A program made the position numbers and the translations under genes. 64,000 bases of DNA from positions 372,001 through 436,000 of the forward strand of contig JAALGZ010000018.1 in the NCBI GenBank assembly GCA_015227615.1, read 5' to 3'. This document shows positions 20,760 through 33,103 of the stretch, in pieces. Below the pieces are notes generated by a model. It worked only from the letters and a program-made list of their open reading frames with translations. It searched no databases and was not told the origin of the DNA. Position 1 is the first letter of the stretch. Each line of letters begins with the position of its first letter. The DNA comes from Labyrinthula sp. Ha (taxonomy: Eukaryota; Sar; Bigyra; Labyrinthulida; Labyrinthulaceae).

Positions 20760-21829
20760 ATGGCAGTAAATAAAGATAACAAAGGGCCAATTTGTTGGAA
20801 ATGTCAAGGTACAGGATATTCACATAAGAGAATAAAAACAAAATTAACAACCTCAACATTAAAATCAAGCAAAGTTTTAAAGGCTGAGTGTACAGTTTGT
20901 AAAGGCCAGAAATTTCTTAGACCAAAACTCACCAAGCTTAGAAAAGGAGCTACAAAAGAAACTTATATAAAGTATATCGCTTCAATGTTTGATATTTTAG
21001 ATTAGATAATGGGGATATGCTTTATCCCAATGAAGAGCTTTGCTGTCTTGTTAAGGACTTTAAAATTATCCAGAAGGTAAAGGGGCACAGATGGAGTACA
21101 GACGATTTAGTAACAGCTTATATGGCTCAAAAATGGTTTCGTAAACTTAATCCTGCTCATAGAAAAGTGAACTACATAGACATTGGTACTGGAATAGGTT
21201 CCGTTCTGCTTATGATGAATGCCTTGCTTCAATCTGATTATGATCTTTTAAGTAAAGGGGTTGAAGCGCAAGAACCAAGTTTCCTTGATGCACAAAGGAA
21301 TATAAACCTAAACAAAGTTCCTGCTAAGCTCTTCAACTGCAATTTGAAGGATACAGCAATTTTCCAATCTCCATCTGAAACTTTTGACCTGATAACGGGA
21401 ACACCTCCTTATTTTAAAGTTGAGAAATCAGAACTTAGTCCTATGAAACCTAAATTTGGTGCGCTTCCCGCTTTCCAACAGTCCCAGGGGGCTAGATATG
21501 AAACTAGAGGTGGAGTTGAAGTTTATATCTCATCTGCAAAGAAACTTTTGGATGTTAACGGCTTATTTTTTGTATGCCAAGGAGTAACACCAAAACTTAA
21601 CGGACAAAGAGTTTTTGACGCCTGCAAGAAGGAGGGACTAAAAGTACTCGGAAAGTTATCCGTTAGAGGAAAGGCTGGGAAACCAATTTTGTTTACCGTT
21701 TATTGCATTGCTCTAGAAGAAAAAGAGTTGGAAGTAATTGAAGAACAAGAGATAGTTGTTCGAGGGGAGAACAATCAAAGGACAAAAGAATATATAAAGT
21801 TAATGAAAGAAATGGGTATTAAGGTGTGA
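20760..21829 (+). CDS. TrmN6-like tRNA adenine-N6 methyltransferase with N-terminal zinc module (two exons)
   Basis: Exons 20760..20971 and 21001..21829, joined across a 29-nt intron, give 346 aa. The N-terminus has CWKCQGTGYSHKR and CTVCKGQKFLRPK, a CxxCxGxG-type zinc ribbon. After the junction (KLDNGDMLYPNEELCCLV) comes the Rossmann methyltransferase domain related to bacterial TrmN6/YfiC, which makes m6A37 in tRNA1(Val): GHRWSTDDLVTAYMA, the SAM loop YIDIGTGIGSVLLMM, the acidic strand GVEAQEPSF and the catalytic LITGTPPYF, where Thr stands at the place of the Asn in NPPY. The C-terminal strand region is complete. It starts 257 bp from the MULE element. TAACGG/CCGTTA sequences occur 35 and 106 bp upstream of the start codon. 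The methyltransferase family is secure; the precise RNA substrate is inferred. Confidence 0.88.
20972..21000 (+). other. 29-nt intron in the TrmN6-like gene
   Basis: Begins GTATAT and ends TTTAG; the only phase-2 intron in the window (ATA AA / A). Retention gives a stop five bases past the acceptor. Splicing links the zinc module to the methyltransferase domain. Confidence 0.92.
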
Positions 21830-22361
21830 ATACTTGTAAGATATGAAATGATTCAACTAGTAAGATCTATGACTATTGGCTTGGTGTTGGAAGTAACGGA
21901 GTTCAAGAACTTTTTCCTTTGTGCTCTCACCGTTTCTGGATTTGTTTTGTTGATTCTTGGCTTTTTGCTTCGACTATAAGATCTGCCTGATACTTTATTA
22001 CTTTCTGCTGATGGAAACCATTTCTCTTGAAAATTAGCGCCTCTTTTTTCTCGGTTAAGGGAATGAGAATATTCCAGTATATGCTGATGCTCATTCTGAT
22101 ACCTAAATAATTTTAAGAATTAACTGTTATCCCTAGTCTTGGGCTGAAATAATTTCCAGTGTTGAAAAATCTTTACGGGCAGTTACCTAACTATAAAACA
22201 AAATTTTTATGTTACTTCCACGTTTACATTCCTTCTTTTTTCTAGGTTTTCGAGAATTTTTCTTTAAATTTTTAGCTGAGCTATTTCTTTTGTCTTGGCT
22301 TTTCATTATCACAAGATGACATTACTCTGTGATAGGAAAACCCCTGTTCAAAGAAAAACAA
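21830..22361. other. 530-bp spacer between methyltransferase and WBP2-like genes
   Basis: No gene seen. It must hold the methyltransferase 3' end and the WBP2-like promoter; T-rich, with no motif I can name. Confidence 0.5.
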
Positions 22362-22865
22362 ATGACTTTGAATTGTTCATTAAACCAACAGAGAGAGCCT
22401 GTTGTGGAGGATGAAGTATTTCTTTTAAGGCGAGGTGGTATTAGAGGTGAGTTACTTGCTCCAGATTTACCACCATTATCTTCAGAGGGAACTTTATATT
22501 TATCCAGTCGCAGAATCGTATTTGTTTCAAGTAAAGAAAAAGTCTTTGGTAAAGCAGAGGATGAACTGAAGCTAAATTCTTTCAATATTCAACTACGAGA
22601 TTTATACCAGGAAAAGTTTAATCAACCAATCTTTGGTTGCAATAATCTCTCTGGTAAGGTACGTGGATCAATGGATGTTTTTTTTAAGTTTCATTTTCAA
22701 ATTGCTGCCGCCGCTATATTCTTAAAAGTATTTTCACGGACGATGTATGTGATAAGAAATGATAGCTCAAATTTATCACATAAAAAAAATTTAGCACGTG
22801 AATGCCAGGAAGCATTTGCAGTTGGAGACTCTGCTGATCCTAGTGTCATCTACTTGAAAGGCTGA
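22362..22865 (+). CDS. WBP2-like GRAM-domain protein
   Basis: The 167-aa protein starts at the ATG at 22362 (MTLNCSLN), similar to the MALN start of animal WBP2; the frame is open a few codons further upstream without ATG. It is mostly one GRAM/PH-like domain: GTLYLSSRRIVFVSS parallels GTVYLTPYRVIFLS of WBP2, FNIQLRDLYQEKFNQPIFGC parallels the MPFYLMKDCEIKQPVFGA segment, followed by GKVRGSM, FKFHFQIAAAAIFLKVF and a final helix. Animal WBP2 has a C-terminal PPxY-rich tail that binds WW domains; this protein lacks it, so it is a GRAM-only member. Such proteins are thought to work at membranes or as transcription co-factors; here the role is unknown. Single exon. Confidence 0.82.
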   Translation: MTLNCSLNQQREPVVEDEVFLLRRGGIRGELLAPDLPPLSSEGTLYLSSRRIVFVSSKEKVFGKAEDELKLNSFNIQLRDLYQEKFNQPIFGCNNLSGKVRGSMDVFFKFHFQIAAAAIFLKVFSRTMYVIRNDSSNLSHKKNLARECQEAFAVGDSADPSVIYLKG

Positions 22866-25800
22866 TCTTTTGCCATTATACTTTCCTGTGCGCAAAATGT
22901 ATATCCCAAGTTAATGTAGAAAATTTTTGTTTAACTTTTCGTTACTTGAAAATCTTTCAATAACGTGCATACGGTTTTTGAACTGTTAATATATATGTTT
23001 AAGATATCCTGTAAATCCTAAATATGGTTTGAAGCCTAGTGCTTTTTTTTTCTTTTCACATCCATTTTTCAATTTTTTTTACGTGCCTACTTCCCCAATA
23101 GTTTTTTACTTTTAGATTCTTTTAACAATTAGAACTTCTTTATGCAAGAAGCAGTATTGGGTCGCATGTTTATATCTCACTTCAAGATCAAAGCTAAGAA
23201 AAACATTGTACTTCTTTTCATTGCTTACCTTATCTTATACGATGACCTTGGAAGTACTCATGAATTTCTATTGTTCTTCCATATATAGATTCTATGGCAT
23301 ACTTTTGTGATATAACTCTTGTTATACTTCCGTTGGTGATTCGTAATAGTTTACTATTATAAATCTATATGGTCATTAAAATTATATTTGGTAATCCAAG
23401 CTAATCAGAGTCATAGAACTTACATTGTATACACCTAAAGATAATCCTATCAAAAATCTATGTTGGAAAGACAGGCTTTACTCGCCAAGCTCTGCAATAC
23501 GGCTCGACAACTAGTTTAACAAAATCATGAATCGAGCATAGTTCGCAGTATGAGAAATAGAACTTACAAGATTTCATTAAGAACATAATAAGGCTCAAAA
23601 TGGATTTTTAAACAGTTTCACCGATGAACAAATTTATATATTTTTTTACCCATGCATGTCACGAATAATTCTTATAGTAATGATTTTCCAGTTCCCTATC
23701 TTACTCTCTTGCCCCTCAACAGCATATTGCTTAGCTTTTCATAATCAATAAAGGCTTCTCTTAATAATTACTGAAATTCCAACCTTAAACATTTTCCTTT
23801 TTTGAGCTTTCGATGAGCTAATAAGTTAAAAATAACTTTAACTCAAGCGTAGACTCAACTGTTAACTAGATTCAAAAGCTTGGGCAGTATACTTTGTAAC
23901 AAGAGAAGATCTAGCTCCATAAAGTTAAAATTCAAGGCTTTCCTGTCTTTTAAAACATAATATTACCTGCGCATTCAGTACATATAGCCTCTTACTATTA
24001 AATATATTATTCTGGCAAGCCCTTTGGTTCAGGTATTTGTGTACCACAGCCTTAATTAACCCGTGGTGATCTATGGAATCAACATCCCCGATATATTTCT
24101 CTTAAGTTACGGTTTCATGTTCCTTCATAGAAAAACATTTGGTTCTGGATATTTCTGTCTCATAAAATTTTCTTATGTTACAGATTATACTAGGATTCTA
24201 GAAAACACATCAAATTGAATCCCTTCGCCCCTCAAAATCAATAATAGATTTCTATCTATGTTAACTCTACATTGTATATATCAGTGTTTTATATCATTAC
24301 ATATGCTGAACTTTAAATAAGCCGATATTTAAATTTACCCTGTAATGGAACAGACACAAAAAAGTTACTAGTAGTTTTCTAAATAAATTTTGGAGCTTAA
24401 TTCATTTATAACTCCGTAATCAGGGATGTTGGGGCAGATGCAGTGATTTTTTAGAACTCTCTTTCATTCTATTGTAATTTCTTAATCCTCCATTACATTA
24501 TATAGCCAATAAAATCAAATTCTTCAGAAGTAGGGCAACTAAATATGTATAAACTCGAATCAATTTATCTTAACCTAGACACGAATATGAAATTTGCTCG
24601 TATATTTCTAGAACTAAGGTTCTCTCAACACCATGATTCCATTTAAGATTTGTCCTTAAACACTAATTTCGTTAAGTTCAAGTGCTTTTATAGAGATATT
24701 CTAACGGAAAATAGGATATGGGAGCCAAGGATTAATAGTTAACTATCCATAAGTAGTTTGAAAAGTAAGGTAGGTTAAAAGTAAGTGCTTAAGTCAGTTT
24801 CTAGACGAATGTGCTCTTGCTAATTTTAAATACAGGTGATTGATAGGTCCTTGTAAATCGGCGTTATATTCCTTGTTTTTTTTTGGTTGATAGAATCCCA
24901 TTATGTGCTTGGTCGCAAATAATGCCTTACTTCATTTAGTGTTTCTTGGCTTATCCGTAAGTTCTTTTACACTTGAGGCGCACATTTGTAGATAATTCCA
25001 CTGTGATTAGCCTCTACTATTGTTCCATAATGGTACCTTGGTTGAATCGTTCATGAACTATTCAAGCTGTTAACACATTAAGCTCTACAATACAAACAAG
25101 AAAGATCAAAGAGAATTAGTACATGGTCTAAGAGTTTTTTTAATCTTAATGATGATACGAGAATGTCTAAATAAACAGCCAAGTCTTAATTAAAACAACC
25201 CGATGCGTCCTACGGCAAAGTACAGTCCTACTGCTGGCACCATACCAAGTATTGAACAAGAGTTAATTACAACAGCAGCTTTGAAACTAGGACCATAAAG
25301 ATAATAGTTTCCGTTAGATGCTACTCGCAACATATAGTATAATCTTAACATTTAGCTGAACAGACACCCTATCAAATATGAAACCTAATTTTGCTATGAA
25401 TCACATATTAAGGAATAATAGTTCCAAGTGAGCGTATGTAATATAAGAGATTCCAATACTTAACAATCGAAACCTGTGGCTCATACAGAGATAATCACAA
25501 ACTAACCCATTGAAACAATAGTTCAAATATTTTAATGTTTGATTATGAGTTAGAATGGATTTAGGCTTTTGAGATACCACCTCTTCAACTTATGCTAAAT
25601 TTAACAGTTTCCCAACAGCTTCCTGATATTCTTCGGTAATTACTTAACCATTCTAGCTCCATAAAAGAATTCTAAGTGCGCAATTCGGCATTATGCCTAT
25701 GTTCTCTATTGAAGTCAGTCTTAATACAGTGAGCAATCAAGATGTGCTTATATTGAAACTGCATTTAATGGAGTGGGAATTAATAATGTCTAAGGTATCC

Positions 25801-27325
25801 TTAAGAGCTGGAACGTCCGTATGGGTTCATGCAGCATTTTTCCTTTAAGGTATCTGAAGAGCCGTACGATAAGATTCTTCAAGTTATGAAAGAATAATTT
25901 CGGCTGAAATATCTGCTTTGTTAGTGTCTTAAGGATGTTGAATCTTTTTAGGTGCTACTGTAATTAGTACTAAATAAGAAATTACAGATAGGAGTGTGCC
26001 ATAAGACCATGTCACTTTTAAGCTGCCGCGAAATTAGGTTTTGTCTATTAGCTAAGGGACTCTCTGGTAACTGTTGACCAACTGTAAATGTTCATTCCAA
26101 TAAGCTACTCTCCAAATTGTATTAATTCTGCTAAAGTCAAAAGTCATGTACAATGGATTAAAGGCTAGTTTCCATACTAGATATCCTACTACTGGCAAAT
26201 ATAAAGAATAACCAGAGCACAAATCACAGCTATGAAATCACAGCTACGCACGTCATCGCCTATTCAATTTCTTCTTGCTGAGCCCGTCTTCATCCTTTCA
26301 TATACATTTTCTCAGATTATGCAAATTCTTTTTTCCTTAAAGTTTTGGAGTTAAACAGATTACCCCACTCCGCGGTTGAAATCTTAAGTGCTATCATAAT
26401 GAATTCGACACTTCCTGTAATGATAAATGCAGCTGATTTTGTGGCACGAGCAAAGTTTTAAACTGGTTTCGCTTCTTCAAGCTTAGTGAAACTTTAATGG
26501 ATTTCTTGATTCTGCGCCTTTTTGAGTCTAATAAACAAGTTTATTAATTAAATGCCGATGCTACATACTTGAGTGAAAAAAGTTTTTTTATTTGAATGCT
26601 AAATGCCGCCTCTTTTCCCCAACACTCATCCGAGTGAGGTGGCTAACAACTATTTATATGATCTACAGAGATATGCAACGTTATGATGGGTGACCAACTG
26701 CTTTTAGTTTGTAGAGTTCATAAGAAAACCACAATTGCTAATTCTATTTAATTCCGTTCAAACATATCATTTTCTTTTTCTTTTGTTCCCGTAAACTTTC
26801 TCTCAGAATTTTTTAATTCCTTTGTTTAGTTTCAACTATAATTTATCTAGCTTAAACCAATTTGTGTATTAAAAACAGGTATCTTTTCTCTTGAACTACA
26901 TAGTTATTGAATTTCCCAACAGGCTTCACAGACTCTGTCCAAATATGGTATATTTCTCGTATATATTAACCGCTGGGACTCGAATTGCCATATTGCCCAA
27001 AATTGTTAGCATTTCGTGACTCTGTATTAACAAAATCTGGAAGCAAGATCAAAAAAAGAATCGACTTATTTAAGGCAATTCATTCAATCCGTATTAGAAC
27101 CGAAATTTGCCTCTGAGAATACACAAAAAATAAGTAAATACGTTTTTTACATCTAACTAAAGCTATTAAAGTGTTTTTTTTTAATAATTTGGTACATGAT
27201 AAGAGAAGTTTTGGGACTCGTACCACCCTGTTGATCTTTGCCCCTCTTTGTTAGACAAAACACGAACATTTCCCTCGTAAAAACGTTTTTTTATTTTTTA
27301 GCTTTGTACTAGATAGTTAAGAAAA
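22866..27325. other. 4.5-kb gene desert
   Basis: No open frame of 60 codons or more on either strand, no tRNA-like or tandem-repeat sequence noticed. Uniformly AT-rich. Confidence 0.55.
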
Positions 27326-28260
27326 ATGCCACGAAGAAAGAGACGAACAAAGAAATATGTTAGCTCCTCGTCAGAGTCAGAAAGTGAGTCAGAGTCTGAA
27401 TCTGAATCTTCTAATCTCTCCTCTGACTCCGATTCGGACAGTTCCTCATCATTACAATCAAGCTCAGAATCATCGTCAGAACAATCCTCAGATTCGGGTT
27501 CGGATTTTGACGATACCAAGTTTCCAGACGAAGATCCAAAGAAGACCTTAGAAGTTGTTCGTGGGATCATCAAGGAAGCACGTGTTATGAAGTTTGAGAA
27601 TGCTATCATTGAAAAGGCTGGAATCGATTGTTATGCAGCTATGAGAAACTGTGATGATAGGAAGCTGAAGCGGATTGGGATGGGATATGCTGAAAGAGAA
27701 AGAGTGTTGAAGAAATTTAGAGATCATATTGATCAAGTAACTGAAAGAAATCGTGAACGTCACGATAGACAAAGAGAAGTGCGTCACGAAAAGAAAATGA
27801 AAGATCGAAGAAAAAGAGGGGGTAGAAAAGGTCGCTGTATATTTTCTGTTTTTCTTTATTTCTAGCACGCAAGTCCTCCAAGGTTTCGAAATCCTCTAAG
27901 AAGAGGGGGAAATCAAGAAAAAGATCTAAAAGTGTGAAATCTAAGGGAAGGAAAAAAGTCGACCCTGATGAAGCACTAAGGAAGTTGGATACTGGATGGA
28001 GTGGTAAGAGACAAGCTTGGGCTGACTTTAAACAGCATGAAGCTAGAGTTGCAGAGTTGATGGAGTTTTATGATGAAATAGGTAAAAAAAGGTCTAATGG
28101 AGAAGAACATGCACGAAAACTGTTGTTGAGTTACCCAGGAGGTATTCATAAGCTTGTCATTGCGTTAGAAAAGAAGTATCATCATATTCCATATGGGTGG
28201 GAAGAACTATTGGAAGAGGCCTATAGGTTAAGAGAATATGAAGAGAGCGGTTCTGATTAA
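27326..28260 (+). CDS. Ser/acid-rich protein with SAM-like domain (two exons)
   Basis: Exons 27326..27836 and 27866..28260 give 301 aa. Order: a basic start MPRRKRRTKKYV; a low-complexity Ser-Glu then Ser-Asp tract (residues about 13-60); a small helical domain, about residues 85-135 (KAGIDCYAAMRNCDDRKLKR and IGMGYAERERVLKKFRDHI), that fits a SAM domain; a long Arg/Lys-rich segment (about 140-200) interrupted by the intron; and a C-terminal helical part with FKQHEARVAELMEFYDE, LLLSYPGGIHKLVIALEKKY and PYGWEELLEEAY. The Tyr-Gly-Leu-Lys-Lys-Tyr pattern resembles a short motif (L-L-x-x-Y-x-G-x4-L-x2-L-x-K-K-Y) repeated in many protist proteins. Alternating acidic and basic tracts suggest a nuclear or RNA-associated scaffold, which is inference. 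No named family recognised. Converges with eIF6 (128 bp between stops). Confidence 0.78.
27837..27865 (+). other. 29-nt intron in the SAM-like gene
   Basis: Begins GTATAT and ends TCTAG, very T-rich; phase 1 (CGC T / CA). The acceptor TAG is an in-frame stop if the intron is retained. Splicing joins two stretches of Lys/Arg-rich coding sequence in frame. Confidence 0.9.
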
Positions 28261-28388
28261 GTTGGAGTATTTTATTTAGTTAGCTAGAATATCTCAACCC
28301 CATGTGGAGGATTCTTTTGATGTTCAGAATATTTCTCAACACTTTTTTCTCCAAAGTTTCCACCAATTTTCAAGAAAACAGGATTGAA

Positions 28389-29168
28389 CTAACCTAATGT
28401 ATCAATCAAAGAGTTTTTCAAATCAGATGAGACTATTGGTTTATCTGCTACATTTCCATCTTCCATACTTTCGTCACTTTCAGAAACAAGATCTCCTATC
28501 TTAAAAACACTTTCAACAACGCTCATTTCCGTACTCGTTGTATCTGCCCCACAAAATGCAGCCCAATCATTGACAACTAATCCAGCACCAATTACGTCAC
28601 TACCTCTATTCACAGTTCCACAAACTAAAGGAACTTGAAGAAGACTACTTAACTCCTCAAGTTGATCAACGCTAGTTCTCGCATGCACCAATCCTCCTCT
28701 GTTACTGAACTTACAATATGTTCCAACTAGCTGCTTGTCTCCAATGGTGTTCCTAAACACCTCAACTCCAAGCACATCACGGATAATCTCTTCTGTTTCT
28801 CTGTCTATATCAGGATGAACAAGGCCAACGTGATCATTGACAGCTATTGTGTTTCCAAGTGCTGAGAGTCTTTCTTCTACTCTCTGGACGATTATGCTGT
28901 CTGGTAGAGAGTTTCTTAAATGTAAGAGTTCTTGATCTGTGCAAGTGGAAGGAACGAGAAGTCCATTTTTATTTCCGACACAAACTCGGCCAATGAACCT
29001 CGCGTCTGCTATAGATGTGTGTACAACTGGGATCTTGTCACCAAGTTCAGCTTCGTAGGTTGAGTAAAAGTTTTCTGTGCCACCTTGACAGACGAGACAG
29101 TATGTATTGGTTAAAAGTGAGAAGACTCCTACCTCATTAGAATTTTCAAATTGGGCACGAACAGCCAT
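28389..29168 (-). CDS. EIF6: Translation initiation factor 6
   Basis: Anti-association factor of the 60S subunit: it binds uL14 and keeps 60S and 40S apart until released by EFL1 and SBDS, and it is needed for 60S maturation. The 259-aa protein is collinear with human eIF6 (245 aa) from [20 protein letters not shown] through [92 protein letters not shown] and [20 protein letters not shown] to the final [13 protein letters not shown]. The extra length is a short acidic linker before that last helix. Single exon, ATG at 29168. Very secure. Confidence 0.97.
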   Translation of the reverse strand: MAVRAQFENSNEVGVFSLLTNTYCLVCQGGTENFYSTYEAELGDKIPVVHTSIADARFIGRVCVGNKNGLLVPSTCTDQELLHLRNSLPDSIIVQRVEERLSALGNTIAVNDHVGLVHPDIDRETEEIIRDVLGVEVFRNTIGDKQLVGTYCKFSNRGGLVHARTSVDQLEELSSLLQVPLVCGTVNRGSDVIGAGLVVNDWAAFCGADTTSTEMSVVESVFKIGDLVSESDESMEDGNVADKPIVSSDLKNSLIDTLG

Positions 29169-32100
29169 AGTTATATAGGTTTAGGGATAGTGTATCTGTG
29201 GTCTCTTAGTTTCTTTGGTTTTCGCTGTTGTTTTCCTAAGTTCGTGATTTTCTCAGGACTGTCTAAAATAGACATATCTATGGAAATTTCACAGAAATTT
29301 CTGAAAAGTTGGACGTATTATAATATTACGAATATTTATTATCGTACAGTTGTCTAATTATTTTGCACCTGAGCTAAAAAAACTCGAGCAAAATTAAGTA
29401 TTTGGTAAAATACTACCTGTGAAGAAGAAAATTCAGATTTTTGAAATATGGGAGCCAATTTCAAAGGTTAAAACCATTCGAAATTATAACCTGTCACTAC
29501 CGTAGCAGCCTTCCCCCAGAACTTAAAATTGAAAGCTTACTCTATTGCTGGTCCAGGAAACATAAATGAACTCGAGTTTGCTTATTCAATTCTGGATAGA
29601 ACTAAATTCAAAGACATATTGCTCATATTCGTGATGAAGGAATGTGTAAATCACTGCTTTCTTCAGAGTAGAAAATGATTTGATCCAGACCAAACTATAG
29701 GTAGCTAAGGAATCCTTTGGGTGGTTTATTATGAGACAAGTGAATTTCTTTCTAGTATAATATGCAACTGTGTTTACAAGTAGTTCAAGAAGTTGCTTCT
29801 ATGAGGGCGGCATATAGAGTGCAAATTCCAGTTAACGCTTTACCCCTAAAAATATAGTTTTCCTGAAGGTTGGTAAACCATTTAATATGAGCTGCAATAA
29901 CAATCGATAGATGTAATTAGCATAATATTTAATATGTAAGATTGCAGGGTCAATTTAAATTAATCATCGAGGCAGAAAAATGTGTAACCAGTAACAAGTG
30001 TTTTGCAGATTGAACTAGGAAACTAGTTAACCAAAATAGTTGAACAGAAAAAAATCTGTTGTAACTATGGTGACATGAAGAAAGAATGCTTCATTTGACT
30101 TTGAATATATTCCCCTAGATCAGGTTCCTTACAATATTCACCTTTATCTGAAGGATGAGTTCGTGCCTTGGGAGTTGTATATTCTTCAGCAATCGTTACT
30201 GAATATCTAACCTACTGACATGAAAATACATAAAGTTACGCCACGAAATGTTCATTTAAACTTTGCACAAATTTGATGATACAGGAAAAAATAGAGACCT
30301 TGGATTTCTCTCAAATAAAATTCTTGTAGATTCGAAGAGTTCAGCCTAGGAAGAGTAGCATAGAAAACACAAATTTTTGCCGAAAGAGTGTCTCTGTGAA
30401 TAAGCTCTAAACCTACATTCCAATCAAGGAGGCAATCTGATTTACTTATAACTTATCAAAAAGCTTTTTACCTCATGTGTGCTGATTTTAGGAATCCAGT
30501 AATTACCCAGGTATTGTTATTTATTATTGATGGTATTTTTAAGATCAAAATCTATTAGCTTTCATATCATTCGAACCAAAATTACAGATATGTTATTAAT
30601 AATGAGAATCACACTAAGAATCATTGGATTACAATTATATTCTTTCAAAATTCCTAAACAAATTCATTAAGTTGATTAATTTCGTTTGATTTCTCTCCAT
30701 ACTACTGAAAATATCGTGTTGCCAGATAGCGTCAAGTTATGACCTGGGAGTTATTACCAATGTCTTTTTCTACATAGATTTCTAAAAGGGAATCTATTCA
30801 ATGCGAGTCACCCCTAAGTCCTTCCTGAAAGGTAGATTATTGGATGTGAATTGAGCTATAGGGGAATATATACTCTATCTTCAAAAAGTAAAGGAAAAGT
30901 GTGAATTGACTTGCAGAGGGCTCTTAAGATTTTTTTATAAAAAGTTTGTCAGGCTTCTAGAAAAGATATGAATATAAACGGTGATTTTAATATGAAGCTC
31001 CTGGAGAGTTAAATCAGTGAGCATTAGTTTCGACAGTTAAATTAAGTTAGGCAATAATATAATATATATGTACTGGTAACTTCTCTGTTTCATTGTATTA
31101 AGCTTGGAATTTCTTTTTGGCACAAGCCTGATACCACTTAGAAGCAAAGGGGCAAAACCAGCAATATATATATATATCTACATTGCGAAAAAGGTTGTCA
31201 TAAGAAGGTAAATACAACTTCTAAACCGGCTAAGTACAGACTTATTTACAGTTAACTTAGTATAAAGTATAGATAAAAATACTGAAAAACTTGTTTCAAT
31301 GTACAAGTGCACGAAATGGGGCGAAGGAGATAAATAGTGCGTAGTATTCTTACAACAAAGTTAAAGCTCCGTAGTATGTTTCATCCGAAAGAGCACCAAC
31401 GATAACACAACAACACTAGGGCTTTCATGAATCTCAGAGATAAGAATTGGTTACAATAGGTAAGTAATGTGTGCCTAACTGGGACCAGAATTATTGGACA
31501 CGTGTGACCGATAGTTTAATTACGGTCTCAGTTACGGTTGAATGGACGAGTCTTGTCGAATATCGTGCCTTTTCTTTGGTTGCCTAGTAGAAATCTTTGA
31601 TAATTCTTTTCATGTTGTGTACTAACACACACAAATTTTCGGTATTCTGTGATAAAGGTGCTATTGTTTTGCTTGGTTAAATTATAAATTAATAATGTAC
31701 TGAGCTAGAAGATCTTGTCCACCATGAGTCTAGGCTTTAGCACGCTTTCTCGGATCCTCGAGTCTATGCTGTACTAGTAACTATAAAAAGTAGTGGAATC
31801 AATAGTACCTTCGCCTGACTGGTATTTTTCAAAATCTTTCTGGCTAATTGTTATAGGAATTTGACTTCATTCTTGGTTTGTTAGAGTTCTCTAGAACATC
31901 AAAGAATAATCATATCCAAAAAATTTCAAGCAGAAACCAAAGTCACCATGAAAATAATTTAACAATGACGTCTGATTTCTAAAAGGGTTATGTGGAGCTT
32001 GTGAAGTCAAGAATATAATGCATGATCGAAGGGAATTAGCCTAAGGTGATTCTCACTTAGGTTTCTGAAATGTTGGATAACCATTTCAATACGAGTTCTT

Positions 32101-32871
32101 CCACCATCCATTCCTGCCGCCCTTGCGTGATCGGGATCCAGGTTGAGGTGGTAACATACTTTTAGTCGGGTTTCCTATGCACTTGAAGTATTAGAGGTAT
32201 AACATTGAGTTCCAGGAAGGGTGTTATATGAGATAAATGGGTTAATACGGGTTTACGTTTCAATTTGGTAGTCTTGAGTATTGGTTGGATATGGGTCTGA
32301 AACGAGTAGAACCTAGACGCGTTATATATTCTGTAGAGGGGTTCGCCGAGAGCATTTCAAATAGGAAGTGCTCTAATTTTTAGGATTTAGTTCTAGTTAT
32401 GCTTTTTTCAGTCAGTTGTTAATTCCCGAAAGCTAAAATGGTCTAACTGTATTTTTAGGAAGGTTGATCCTTTAGGCAGAGTTTTTACAGTATTTTAGTG
32501 CAAGACCCAAACGGTTCCATTGATAACACTTTTATCCTTGCCTTATCAGTTCAAAAATCCTCTTCCCACATGTTTATTGAAGTTTTTATCTGAAATTAAA
32601 ATCCTTCTTGAGTTCTATGTTCTCAAACCTTTCCCAGTTTTTCAGAAACTACACGTGTGCTCTGGTCCCATACCTAACATAGGGAGCGCAGCGATTGGTA
32701 ACTACATAATTTTGTTTCTAAGACCTTAAGTTAAGATCTTCAGGATTCTGTCATGCATATTTAAAGCCTAAGAATTTTCGAAGTTCCTTAAGCAAGAAGC
32801 TTGCTATATATATGCTGCTGTAGAAGACGTTTTGGAGAAACCCACCTTTGTCCACAGTCGTTCACTTTCAC
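29169..32871. other. 3.7-kb stretch without a supported gene
   Basis: Only short chance frames. Contains a TA dinucleotide run at 31164-31178. The part around 32080-32350 is somewhat richer in GC than its surroundings but shows no coding frame I can support. Confidence 0.5.
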
Positions 32872-33103
32872 TCATCTTTTCGGTGTGTTGTAATATGATC
32901 CATGGGGTTTTTCTATAAATAGAATCATAGTTGTTCCTGTATTTTGTAAGAGCGTAGGGTTTGTAACAATTACTTCACCTACATGCACAGTTACTGGATG
33001 CAGCACCTGTCCACGCTGACTCGTGCTCTGTAAGTCCTCCTTAGAGGCTGGAGTTGAGAAGAACTGTTGATACAAAGAAATTTTATTGTTTTTATTGCTT
33101 CAC
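32872..33103 (-). pseudogene. Possible fragment of a UPF0301 (AlgH/YqgE-like) gene
   Basis: An open stretch of 76 codons, closed by stops at both ends and without an early ATG, has more GC and a more protein-like composition than the flanks. Its end, VHVGEVIVTNPTLLQ followed by TMILFIEKPHGSYYNTPKR, resembles the start of UPF0301/DUF179 proteins (G-x-L-L-x-A-x-P-x-L ... V-x-L-L-x-E-H ... G-x-x-x-N-R-P). Nothing that would continue the domain is visible downstream on the same strand. It may be a decayed fragment, or a chance frame. It is next to, and divergent from, the gene starting at 33197. Confidence 0.22.

Noticed and set aside
22866-27325. Possible gene with many tiny introns hidden in the desert
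   Set aside because: I looked for GTA...TAG pairs 27-33 nt apart flanked by protein-like frames and did not find a consistent series; small exons cannot be fully excluded without transcripts.
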